From Planctomycetota bacterium (GTDB taxonomy: Bacteria; Planctomycetota; Planctomycetia; Pirellulales; UBA1268): a stretch of 14,694 nucleotides of DNA. The DNA is taken from assembly GCA_003669255.1 (NCBI GenBank), contig QWPO01000136.1:1-14694 (forward strand), written 5' to 3'. The position numbers were made by a program, and so were the translations under genes. Below are positions 1-6,936 of this stretch, one piece after another; positions within the stretch are counted from its first letter, which is position 1; each line of letters opens with the position of its first letter. The notes beneath the pieces were generated by a model that saw only the letters and a list, made by a program, of their open reading frames with translations, searched no databases and was not told where the DNA came from.

Positions 1-2
1 AT

Positions 3-1280
3 CTCGTCATCTCGGGCAACGTCACGTCGGGCAACGCCGGAGGCCATCAACTGCGGTTCACCCCGGTGAGAGACTCTACCCCTTCGTCGCTGCTGGAATA
101 CAGCGGCAACATCAGCAACGGCGTCGGTTCGATCAACATGGTCTTCCGCGTCGACTCGGGCACCACCCCACACACGCACACGCTGAGGCTGTCCGGCACC
201 GGCAACACGTTTACCGGAGGCATCACATTCAATGGAGGCAGGCCCGGCACGGCCACTCTCGAGTCGAGCCCGGCGTCCGGCACCACCGGGGCCCTCAGCA
301 CGGGCGCCCTGACGCTCGGTACTTCCGGGTCGACCGCCACGCTGAACCTCGGCGGCTCGCTCTCCACGGTCACGGAGGTGTGCAACATCAACGCCGGGGG
401 CACCGGCCCGCGGCAAATCGCGGTGATCGGTGCGGGCAACCGCATCCTGTCGGGAATCGTGAACGCGACCACGACCGGCACCCTGACGCTCGCCTGCTCG
501 AATGCCGGTAACCTCACGATCAGCAACGCGATCGATGGCACCGGCCCGATCACGATCAGCAGCACCGGCTCCGGCAAAGTGATCTTCAGCGGCACGGGCA
601 ACTTCTCCGGCCCAACCACCGTGCAGGCCGGTGGCCTGCAGCTCGCGGCCGGCTCGCCGCTGGGCACGAGCACGATCACGCCGATCGCGGGCGGCACGCT
701 CTCGCTCTCGCCTTACGCGGTCACCACCGTTACTGGTCTGCTTCCCAACGCCGGGGGCCTTACCGACGTGGGCAACGGCTTCATGACGGTCTCCTCAGGG
801 CTTTCCGCCGTGGACATGGTGACAGCAATCGTGGCGGGCCGGGGCGACGGCTCCTGGACCGGCGCGAGCGGCATCACCTCCAGCGTGGCGGCGGCTGACG
901 TGGCGTCAAGCATCCCGCGAGCGGTGGGCTGGCTCGACAACGGCGACGGCTCGGTGTCGTTCGCCTTCGCAGCGCCCGGCGACACGAACATCGACTGGCA
1001 GGTCGACGTCCTCGACGCGGGCAACTTCCTCTCGTTCGGCAAGTTCGACACGGGCCTCCCGGCGACCTGGCAGGAAGGCGACTTCACCTACGACGGTGTG
1101 GTGGACGTGCTCGACGCCGCCGACTTCTTCGGCACCGGCCTCTACGACGCGGGCACCTACAACCCGCCCGCCGGGGCCGCGGGAGCCGTGGCCGCCGTGC
1201 CGGAGCCCTCCGGCCTCGCGCTGCTCGCCTGCCTGGGCGGCATGGCCGTCGCCGCCTACCGCCGAAGACGGACGGCGTAA
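3..1280 (+). CDS. Autotransporter-repeat, dockerin-like, PEP-CTERM surface protein (5' end outside window)
   Basis: This is the C-terminal part of a large exported protein; about 425 residues are visible. The frame stays open to the left edge, so the true start and signal peptide lie upstream. The GTG at 66 is in frame, but nothing suggests it is the start. The first two thirds are Gly/Thr/Ser-rich beta-strand repeats of the autotransporter-associated type (for example GNTFTGGITFNGG and GTGNFSGPTTVQAGG), which are expected to form a beta-helix stalk. Near nt 978-1140 come two Asp-rich calcium-loop segments (GDTNIDWQVDVLDAGNF and GDFTYDGVVDVLDAADFF) that resemble a dockerin type I pair. The protein ends with VPEPSGLALLACLGGMAVAA then YRRRRTA, a PEP-CTERM signal that exosortase systems use for sorting. 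No catalytic domain is visible in this part. The tail matches the tail of the convergent GHL10 gene over about 165 ungapped residues. Confidence 0.88.
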   Translation, partial: LVISGNVTSGNAGGHQLRFTPVRDSTPSSLLEYSGNISNGVGSINMVFRVDSGTTPHTHTLRLSGTGNTFTGGITFNGGRPGTATLESSPASGTTGALSTGALTLGTSGSTATLNLGGSLSTVTEVCNINAGGTGPRQIAVIGAGNRILSGIVNATTTGTLTLACSNAGNLTISNAIDGTGPITISSTGSGKVIFSGTGNFSGPTTVQAGGLQLAAGSPLGTSTITPIAGGTLSLSPYAVTTVTGLLPNAGGLTDVGNGFMTVSSGLSAVDMVTAIVAGRGDGSWTGASGITSSVAAADVASSIPRAVGWLDNGDGSVSFAFAAPGDTNIDWQVDVLDAGNFLSFGKFDTGLPATWQEGDFTYDGVVDVLDAADFFGTGLYDAGTYNPPAGAAGAVAAVPEPSGLALLACLGGMAVAAYRRRRTA

Positions 1281-1286
1281 CGTTCC

Positions 1287-1466
1287 GTAGCGCAGGTTTT
1301 CAACCTGCGGCACGCAGCGCGACTGTCCTGAGTAGCGCAGGTTTTCAACCTGCGGCACACCGGCACAGGTTGGAAACCTGTGCTACTCGCTTGTGTAGCG
1401 CAGGTTTTCAACCTGCGGCACGCAGCGCGACTGTCCTGAGTAGCGTAGGTTTTCAACCTGCGGCAC
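1287..1466. repeat. 72-bp direct duplication within the hairpin cluster
   Basis: The block formed by unit A, an 18-nt spacer and unit A occurs twice, at 1287-1358 and 1395-1466, offset by 108 bp. By eye the two blocks differ at a single base (C1338 versus T1446). The identical spacers are 1314-1331 and 1422-1439. Each block is followed by a unit B copy after a slightly different junction. The near-perfect identity points to a recent tandem duplication of an A-A-B composite. Confidence 0.9.
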
Positions 1467-1533
1467 ATCCGGGCACAGGTTGGAAACCTGTGCTACTCCC
1501 TGCATACCGGCACAGGTTGGAAACCTGTGCTAC
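1287..1533. repeat. Cluster of seven short hairpin repeats (REP-like) between convergent genes
   Basis: Two related units alternate here. Unit A (27 nt, starting GTAGC, core CGCAGGTTTTCAACCTGCG) occurs at 1287-1313, 1332-1358, 1395-1421 and 1440-1466. Unit B (24 nt, ending GTGCTAC) occurs at 1363-1386, 1473-1496 and 1510-1533, and its three copies are identical. Unit B is roughly the reverse complement of unit A, so the array has mixed orientation. Each unit folds by itself: unit A gives an 8-bp stem with loop TTC, unit B a 9-bp stem (arms GCACAGGTT and AACCTGTGC) with loop GGA. The position, 6 nt after one stop codon and overlapping the other, would suit bidirectional termination or mRNA end protection, although there is no T-run. 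From memory, such GTAGC...CAGGTT elements are dispersed widely in Pirellulales genomes; mobilisation by a RAYT-type transposase is inference. Confidence 0.93.
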
Positions 1534-4500
1534 TTGGACCGCCGGCGGGCGGCGATCGCGGCATGAGCCGCGATCACGAGGATGATCGAGACTGGAACGG
1601 TCGGCTCCGGCACGGAGGCGATGCCTCCGGCTCCGCCGTTGTAGACCCCGGTGTCGTACAGGCCGGTGCCGAAGAAGTCAGCGGCGTCGAGGACGTCCAC
1701 CAGATTGTCGTAATTGAAGTCTCCCTCGAACCAGGATGCCGGAAGGGCCGTGTCGAACTTGCCGAGCGTGAGGAAGTTGCCTGCGTCGAGGACATCGACC
1801 AACTGATCGACGTTGGTATCGCCGGGCGCCGCGTAGGACGCCATCACCGAGCCGTCGCCATTGTCGACCCAGCCCACTGCCCTCGGGATGCTGGAGGTCA
1901 CATCAGCCGCCGCCACGCTCGAGCTGATGCCGCTCGTGCCGGTCCAGGAGCCGTCGGCGCGGCCAGCCACGATCGCCGTCACCAGGTCGGCGGCCGAAAG
2001 GCCCGAGACGACCGTGATCGAGCCATCACGCACGTCGATGAGGCCGCCGGCGTTTGGTGCCAGCCCTCCGATGGTCGCCGCGAGTCGCGGAGCGATTGTC
2101 AGCGTGCCTCCCGCAAGGGTGGTGATCCTGCTCGCGGCGAGGGCAGCCGCGTCGTCAAGTCGGAGGACGCCGCCAAGCACCGTCGTCGGTGCCGACAGCG
2201 AGCTGGAACTCGAGAGCACGAGCACTCCCGGCCCCGTCTTCCGCAGGCTGCCAGTCGATCCCGAGAGGGTCCCGGCAAACGTGCCGCCGCTCACCGTGAG
2301 GGCCGTTCCACCGAGGCTCACTCGGCCGCCGGAGAGCGTCGTGATCGTGGCTGTGGAGCCGGAGAGCGTGACGGAACCCGACGCCATCGTACCGATCGTG
2401 GCCGGGCCCGCGAGCGTGGCAGAGCCCCCTGAAAACCGCGTGATGGCGGCCGAGCCGGCGATGCCGAGCGTGCCGCCCGACACCGTCTCGCTCGTCAGGC
2501 TGCCGGCCGTGACAGCGCCGCCGGTGATGGTGGCGGTCAGGCCGCCCACGGCCGTCACGGTGCCGGCCGACACTCCACCGGCGATCGCCGCATGGCTGCC
2601 GAACCTCGTCGATCCGGTGCCCGAGAGCCCGGCGAGCGTGATCGTGCCGGTGGCGGCGGTGAAGTTCACCCCCCGACCTCCCGAGCCGTTGTTGGTCACG
2701 GCGGCCAGTGAAAGGCCCGTGCCACTGATCGTGGCCGACCCGCTGGCGGCCACCGTCAGCGGGGCCGACGAGTTGTACCCGGCGGCCGACAGCACGCCGC
2801 CATCGACCGCAATCGACGACGTGCCCTGCAGCGCCGCAGCGGACGCGGTGAGCGTGCCGGCCGACACGATCGTGGCCCCGGTGAACGACTGCGATCCCGA
2901 CAGGCCGAGGGAGCCCGAGAGCAGCCTGATCGCCCCCGAGCCGCTGATCGCGTTGGCAAACGCACCGCCGTAGGCGTCGGAGCGGTTGAACCCGAGCGTT
3001 CCTCCCGCCGCGATCGTGATCGTGTTCGACACCGCCAGCGTCCCCGCGGTGCCGCCGGTCCCGACGGTGAGCATTCCGGCGGTGATCGCCACCCCGCCGC
3101 TGAGCCCCGTGCCGGTGCCGGCCAGCGCGAGCACGCCCGTCCCCGATTTGGTCAGGCCGGTCGAGCCCGTGAGCGTGCTGGCGATCGTCGCCGTCACACC
3201 AGAGGCGACGGTGATCGCGTTGGCCGCCCGGGTGTGGCCGCGCATCGCCATCGTGCCGCCACTCACCGTGTAGCCGGTGGTGCGGAAGTCGAGGCCGCCG
3301 CCCACGCCCACCGTGCCCGACATCGTGACCGTGCCGCCGGGCCCGTCGAAGATCCCGAGGGCGTCCTGCACCCAGATCGTGGATCGATCCTTCCAGGTGG
3401 TGGCGAGCACGCTCCACGTGCCGTTGCCTCCCGTACCGCCCGTGCCCGACCAGCGGACGCTCGTGAAGTGCGGGTTGGCCGCGGGGCCGTTGGTCGGGAC
3501 GTTGTAGTAGGCCTTGAGCTGAGTGTTGTAGTTCGATGGGTTGACCGTCCCCGACACGGTCACGCCCTCGCTGTACCAGATCGAGTGGCCGAGCGCCGTG
3601 TCCGCCCGCGTGCGGTCGAGCTGCTGCTCGAGGTCGACCCAGGGTGTTGCCGAGCCGGTGCCGAGCAGCCGCAACCCGGCGGCGAGTTCGGGGCGATACG
3701 TGCCCGAGGCGGTGATCTGTGCGGCCCAGTCGGTCGCGAACGAGCCGTAGGAGGACCGATACACCTGGGGCAGGACCTCGTCGGTGCTGCCCAGCCACTT
3801 CGTCCAGTCGGCACAGTAGTTCGACGAGCTGAAGCTCGCGGTCGACGGCGACAGCGACACGATCACCGACGGCTTGGCGGCCTTGGCCGCAGCGGCGATT
3901 TCCTCGAACAGGGCCTGTGTCTTGCCCTGCCGCCAGGTGCGGAAGTTCGAGTCGAGGTAGTTCGTGGGCAGGTTGCGGTTTGTCTCCTGCTTGTAGACGG
4001 CCTTGGTGTAGTCGTCGAAGCCAAACTGCACCGGCCAGGCGAGGTGGTCGTCGAACTGCACGACCTGGAGGTCAAACTGGTTGATCGCATCGACCACGAT
4101 CCCTTTGATCAGGCTCCTCACCTCCGGCACCAGCGGATTCATCCAGACGAAGTTGTTCGACGAGTTGGTGTAGTTGCCCGCGGAGTCTTCGAGCAACCAG
4201 CCGGTGCCGCTGGTCGTGCCGACCGTCCAGGTGGCATCGCGGCACTTCACGGCGAGTGGATTGGAGGGCGAGGAATACTCGGCCATCAGGCCGTATTCGA
4301 ACCAGGCCCCGTGGATCAGACCCGCGTTGGCCGCGGCGGTCCGCGTCTCGTTGAGGAAGTTGCGGCCGCCCACAGTGGGGTTGAGCGACGGGCTGCCGGT
4401 GAAGGCCGAGAGCGAGGCGGACGTGTAGTTGGTGTAGCCTTGCTTCCACGCCTCCACATAGACGGTGTTGAAGCCCGTCTGCTTCAGCGAGTTCATCGTG

Positions 4501-4655
4501 TTCTGCAGGTTGGCCGTGGACCAGTCGTCGGAACTCGTCGTGGTGAGCCAGGTGCCGCGGATCTCGGGAGACGCGGCCCGCACGGCGGCGGGGCCGATCG
4601 CTGTCAGAATCGACAGCAATGCGACGAGTCGGGAAGTGAAGACAGATCGTCGCAC
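1530..4655 (-). CDS. Secreted GHL10 (DUF187-type) glycoside hydrolase-like protein with autotransporter repeats, dockerin-like motifs and PEP-CTERM tail
   Basis: The 1041-residue product starts with a signal peptide (hydrophobic LVALLSILTAI, cleavage expected after AVRA near residue 27). Residues about 30-390 match the glycosyl-hydrolase-like 10 family, a TIM-barrel family presumed to act on polysaccharides: EIRGTWLTT opens the barrel, and VVQFDDHLAWP at 198-208 carries the conserved acidic FDD motif followed by His where Tyr is common. Residues about 400-880 are autotransporter-type beta-strand repeats. Two dockerin-like loops follow near 945-995 (GDTNVDQLVDVLDAGNF and GDFNYDNLVDVLDAADFF), then VPEP at 1015-1018, a hydrophobic stretch and AARRRSK. 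The start is GTG at 4655, preceded by AGGGTGG; no better in-frame start lies nearby. Export with exosortase-dependent anchoring is likely; substrate unknown. The TAG stop is supplied by the last hairpin repeat. The flavoprotein gene lies 166 bp upstream on the same strand. Confidence 0.9.
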   Translation of the reverse strand: MRRSVFTSRLVALLSILTAIGPAAVRAASPEIRGTWLTTTSSDDWSTANLQNTMNSLKQTGFNTVYVEAWKQGYTNYTSASLSAFTGSPSLNPTVGGRNFLNETRTAAANAGLIHGAWFEYGLMAEYSSPSNPLAVKCRDATWTVGTTSGTGWLLEDSAGNYTNSSNNFVWMNPLVPEVRSLIKGIVVDAINQFDLQVVQFDDHLAWPVQFGFDDYTKAVYKQETNRNLPTNYLDSNFRTWRQGKTQALFEEIAAAAKAAKPSVIVSLSPSTASFSSSNYCADWTKWLGSTDEVLPQVYRSSYGSFATDWAAQITASGTYRPELAAGLRLLGTGSATPWVDLEQQLDRTRADTALGHSIWYSEGVTVSGTVNPSNYNTQLKAYYNVPTNGPAANPHFTSVRWSGTGGTGGNGTWSVLATTWKDRSTIWVQDALGIFDGPGGTVTMSGTVGVGGGLDFRTTGYTVSGGTMAMRGHTRAANAITVASGVTATIASTLTGSTGLTKSGTGVLALAGTGTGLSGGVAITAGMLTVGTGGTAGTLAVSNTITIAAGGTLGFNRSDAYGGAFANAISGSGAIRLLSGSLGLSGSQSFTGATIVSAGTLTASAAALQGTSSIAVDGGVLSAAGYNSSAPLTVAASGSATISGTGLSLAAVTNNGSGGRGVNFTAATGTITLAGLSGTGSTRFGSHAAIAGGVSAGTVTAVGGLTATITGGAVTAGSLTSETVSGGTLGIAGSAAITRFSGGSATLAGPATIGTMASGSVTLSGSTATITTLSGGRVSLGGTALTVSGGTFAGTLSGSTGSLRKTGPGVLVLSSSSSLSAPTTVLGGVLRLDDAAALAASRITTLAGGTLTIAPRLAATIGGLAPNAGGLIDVRDGSITVVSGLSAADLVTAIVAGRADGSWTGTSGISSSVAAADVTSSIPRAVGWVDNGDGSVMASYAAPGDTNVDQLVDVLDAGNFLTLGKFDTALPASWFEGDFNYDNLVDVLDAADFFGTGLYDTGVYNGGAGGIASVPEPTVPVSIILVIAAHAAIAARRRSK

Positions 4656-4821
4656 GGGCCACCCTAACGCGGAATATCCTATGATTGCACTCTAATCCGC
4701 CTGTACGCAGCGACGCAACGTTTGGATCGCGCGGCGGGCAGATTGCCCCGATCGCTTACGCGATTGGGCTACTGAGCCGCAGGAAGCGTAACGCCGTATG
4801 GCGTACGGCCCGCCAAGGCAC

Positions 4822-6582
4822 TCACTTCGGCTCGGGGAGCGTCCAATCGATCGGGGTCTTCTGACGAATCTCGGCCTGGAGCTCGCCGATCGCGGCGTAG
4901 GCCTCGCGGCTCGTCCGCCGGGTGCGGGCCATGTTGGCCGCCGCCACGCCGCCGGCCGTGCCGGTGGACCACTCGATCGGGTGCAGCCGCGTGGCCGAGT
5001 TGGCGAGGAACGACTGGGCCATTGTCTTACCCACCACCAGCAGGTTTCCGAGTTCCCGGTGCGTGAGCGCCCGGAACGGGATGCAGAAGGGGAGCGTGTC
5101 ATGGGCCGACCGGCAGTAGGCGGGCATGTCGCAGCCCGAAATCGGATGGATGTCGGCCGGATAGGCGCCGAGGGCGATGCGGTCTGGAAACACCGTGCCC
5201 GTCCGCTGCTCCGCGGACCCGCTGAGGTCGGCGAACTTCAGCACGTAGCCATCAAGGCCGATCGCCCGCCGCGTGTCGCGGATGTAGGGGAGTTTGGCCA
5301 GGCCGTGGCCGGTGCCCAGCACGGCGGGGCAGAGGCTGATGCAGGCCGGATCGATGCCGCCCTCTGCGGCATGCGCCCGAAACCACTGATGCCACCCGTA
5401 GGCCCGGTCTTCGGCGCCACGGAGGGCGTCGAGGTTGATGCCGCCCCGCCAGTCGGCCCGCTCAGCGGCGGCCTTGTCGCGCGGTAGGAAAAGGTAGGCG
5501 AACGGATAATCGTTGCCCCCCTCGCGATCCTTGGCCGAGTATCCCCAGTTTTGGAGGCAGACGTCGCCTGCCGTCGGCTTGGCCTCGCGGCCACGGATCC
5601 GGCGATACGTCCAGATCTTCGTCCAGGCGTCGGGCTTGTCGCGGTAGGAACCGTAGCCGAGTTCCTGTGCCACAACGGGCCGATCGGCCTCGTTCACTGG
5701 CTCGGCATGCAGCTGCTGGGTGAAGCAATAGACGGTTGCCTGCCCACAGGTGTCGCGGCAGTCGAGCGATCCGTCGGAATCCTCAACGCCCTGCAAGTAG
5801 GGATGCCCCGAGAGCGCCAGCACTTCGCCCCATTCGGTGGCATCGATGAACACGGTCGCCTTCCCTGCACGAGGATCGGCCGCGAACCGGAGCGTTTTCT
5901 TCGTGAACCGGTCGGAGTCGGCGGGGGAGTACCAGTCGGCCAGGTCCTGCGAAGGCAGGCGGTCGTAGCCGCGCTCGGTCACCTCTGGACGCGGCGTCCG
6001 GGCAACGCAGGTAATCGACGCCACCCGGCTGCCGTCGGCGGAGAGTTCCACCTGCTTGACCACCGTGTCGAGAAACACCGCGAGCCGCGATCCCGCAGCG
6101 GCCTGGAGCGGCTCGAGCTGCCGCTTTAAGAAGGCGTCGGGGCAGAAGCAGAACCGGCTCACCCAGCAGTTGCCCGGATTCTCCAGCCCCTTCATGAGCG
6201 CCAGGAAACCGGGGGTGATGTTAGCGGGCGTGCGGGCCACGGCGGCCACGCTGTACGAAGCGCCGCCCGCGGGCGGCTTGATCGAATGCCAGGCCTCATC
6301 CACCGCCGGCACGCCGCTCGAGGTGAGCTGGCCGCCAACCCAATCCGTTGGCTCGATCAACGCCGTGCGGGCGCCGCTCTCGGCGGCCGCCAGAGCCGCG
6401 GCAAAGGCCGCCGTGCTGCCGCCGGCAACCACCACGTCGAAGTCGTCCAACACCTCAGCAGTCGCTGGGGCCGCGGCCCGAGCGGAAACCGTATCGAACA
6501 GCATCCCAAGCAGCAAACACCCCTGGAGAATCGCTCGGATCACCCTACGAGAAGGGGTGAGGCATGTCGTCGTTTGGCTCAT
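4822..6582 (-). CDS. Secreted FAD-dependent oxidoreductase (FAD_oxidored, PF12831-like)
   Basis: The product is predicted to have 586 residues, starting at ATG 6582. I prefer this to the in-frame ATG at 6690 because it puts a signal peptide at the N-terminus: Arg-containing n-region, hydrophobic AILQGCLLLGMLF, then SARAAA. Residues 48-78 form the Rossmann FAD-binding strand-turn-helix, VVVAGGSTAAFAAALAAAE..., ending at Glu77 of LIEPTDWVGG. The turn AGGSTAA replaces the classical GxGxxG, which as I recall is usual in this family. DATEWGE at 247-253 is a second flavoprotein motif, and GNLLVVGKTMAQ near the C-terminus fits the late FAD contact. Several cysteines (RFCFCPDAF, CRDTCGQ) stand out. 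The reaction is unknown; relatives are often labelled xanthan lyase or simply FAD-dependent oxidoreductase. It is probably the first gene of a unit with the GHL10 gene. Confidence 0.9.
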   Translation of the reverse strand: MSQTTTCLTPSRRVIRAILQGCLLLGMLFDTVSARAAAPATAEVLDDFDVVVAGGSTAAFAAALAAAESGARTALIEPTDWVGGQLTSSGVPAVDEAWHSIKPPAGGASYSVAAVARTPANITPGFLALMKGLENPGNCWVSRFCFCPDAFLKRQLEPLQAAAGSRLAVFLDTVVKQVELSADGSRVASITCVARTPRPEVTERGYDRLPSQDLADWYSPADSDRFTKKTLRFAADPRAGKATVFIDATEWGEVLALSGHPYLQGVEDSDGSLDCRDTCGQATVYCFTQQLHAEPVNEADRPVVAQELGYGSYRDKPDAWTKIWTYRRIRGREAKPTAGDVCLQNWGYSAKDREGGNDYPFAYLFLPRDKAAAERADWRGGINLDALRGAEDRAYGWHQWFRAHAAEGGIDPACISLCPAVLGTGHGLAKLPYIRDTRRAIGLDGYVLKFADLSGSAEQRTGTVFPDRIALGAYPADIHPISGCDMPAYCRSAHDTLPFCIPFRALTHRELGNLLVVGKTMAQSFLANSATRLHPIEWSTGTAGGVAAANMARTRRTSREAYAAIGELQAEIRQKTPIDWTLPEPK

Positions 6583-6700
6583 CGTGTCGCGTGATCCGTG
6601 GGGGAAATGGGGGAACGGGGGCAGGACCACTCGGGGAACGCCCGGCTTCAGAATACTTTTATTCCCTGAGTAGGAAACAGAGATTGGCATTTCTCCATAA

Positions 6701-6719
6701 TTGCGAAATCGATTCGCAA
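6701..6719. promoter_or_regulatory. Palindromic operator-like site 1 (TTGCGAA-N5-TTCGCAA)
   Basis: A perfect 7-bp inverted repeat, TTGCGAA and TTCGCAA, is separated by ATCGA. Palindromes of this size typically bind a homodimeric helix-turn-helix regulator. A near copy, differing at two central bases, lies 42 bp downstream. I do not recognise the regulator family from the half-site. Confidence 0.6.
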
Positions 6720-6732
6720 AACTTGGGAATAT

Positions 6733-6771
6733 TTCACCAAAGTTGCGAAATGGTTTCGCAACTTTGGTGAA
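6733..6771. promoter_or_regulatory. Long palindrome containing operator-like site 2
   Basis: This is a perfect 18-bp inverted repeat, with arms running 6733-6750 and 6754-6771 around a 3-nt centre (TGG). Its core, 6743-6761, repeats the upstream 19-bp palindrome with only two central changes; the consensus of the two is TTGCGAAATSGWTTCGCAA. The outer arms add TTCACCAAAG and its complement. It could act as an extended operator, as an mRNA hairpin in a leader, or as both. It is not followed by a T-run, so a simple terminator is less likely. Confidence 0.65.
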
Positions 6772-6806
6772 TCAGCGGAGGGCTCAAAACCCCCCGGAAA
6801 CGACGC

Positions 6807-6829
6807 AAGTCTTTAAAAACAAAAGACTT
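6807..6829. other. 8-bp inverted repeat with 7-bp A-rich centre
   Basis: AAGTCTTT (6807-6814) and AAAGACTT (6822-6829) flank a 7-nt centre, AAAAACA. It lies about 108 bp before the propeller gene start. It may be an operator or leader hairpin; the geometry of short arms around 7 bp also resembles tyrosine-recombinase core sites, but no integrase gene is nearby. Confidence 0.45.
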
Positions 6830-6936
6830 ACAGGTTTCTCACCAAATGCGTGATTCGCGGCACGGTGTTTGCACTGCTAGCAAAACAGCCGGAGAGGCCG
6901 TCAGACAAACTACTCATCTCAAAAGAGAACGGAACC

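Larger units (their letters stand above)
6583..6936. promoter_or_regulatory. Divergent intergenic control region with three inverted repeats
   Basis: These 354 bp separate the flavoprotein start (6582, minus) from the PEP-CTERM propeller start (6937, plus), so both promoters should lie here. The part from about 6655 to 6835 is clearly richer in A and T than the surrounding genes. It contains inverted repeats at 6701-6719, 6733-6771 and 6807-6829, described separately. I could not identify a convincing -35/-10 pair on either strand. No small gene is supported; the short reading frames here have no recognisable product. Confidence 0.6.

Noticed and set aside
1287..1533. CRISPR array
   Set aside because: Units are self-palindromic, occur in both orientations, and are separated by uneven short spacers (4 to 18 nt), two of which are identical. 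No cas gene is present.
1256..1585. Short open frames translating to repeated 'LETCAT' and 'CRRLKT' peptides
   Set aside because: They are translations of the hairpin repeats on either strand, with no start signal or conserved protein. They mirror the repeat period.
2155..3798. Long open frame of 547 codons on the minus strand overlapping the GHL10 gene
   Set aside because: It is a shadow in GC-rich DNA: Arg/His/Gly-rich with no domain, while the overlapping frame encodes clear GHL10 and beta-repeat sequence.
3234..4667. Long open frame of 477 codons on the plus strand opposite the GHL10 catalytic domain
   Set aside because: Its composition is typical of antisense frames of GC-rich genes, and the opposing frame has a signal peptide and the FDDH motif.
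4791..4804. Hairpin ACGCC-GTAT-GGCGT between the flavoprotein and GHL10 genes, as a terminator
   Set aside because: Only a 5-bp stem without a T-run on the minus strand; too weak to call, so an operon across the gap remains possible.
6583..6690. N-terminal extension of the flavoprotein to ATG 6690
   Set aside because: The 36 extra residues are not signal-like (PGVPRVVLPPFPHFPHGS), and starting at 6582 exposes a proper signal peptide.
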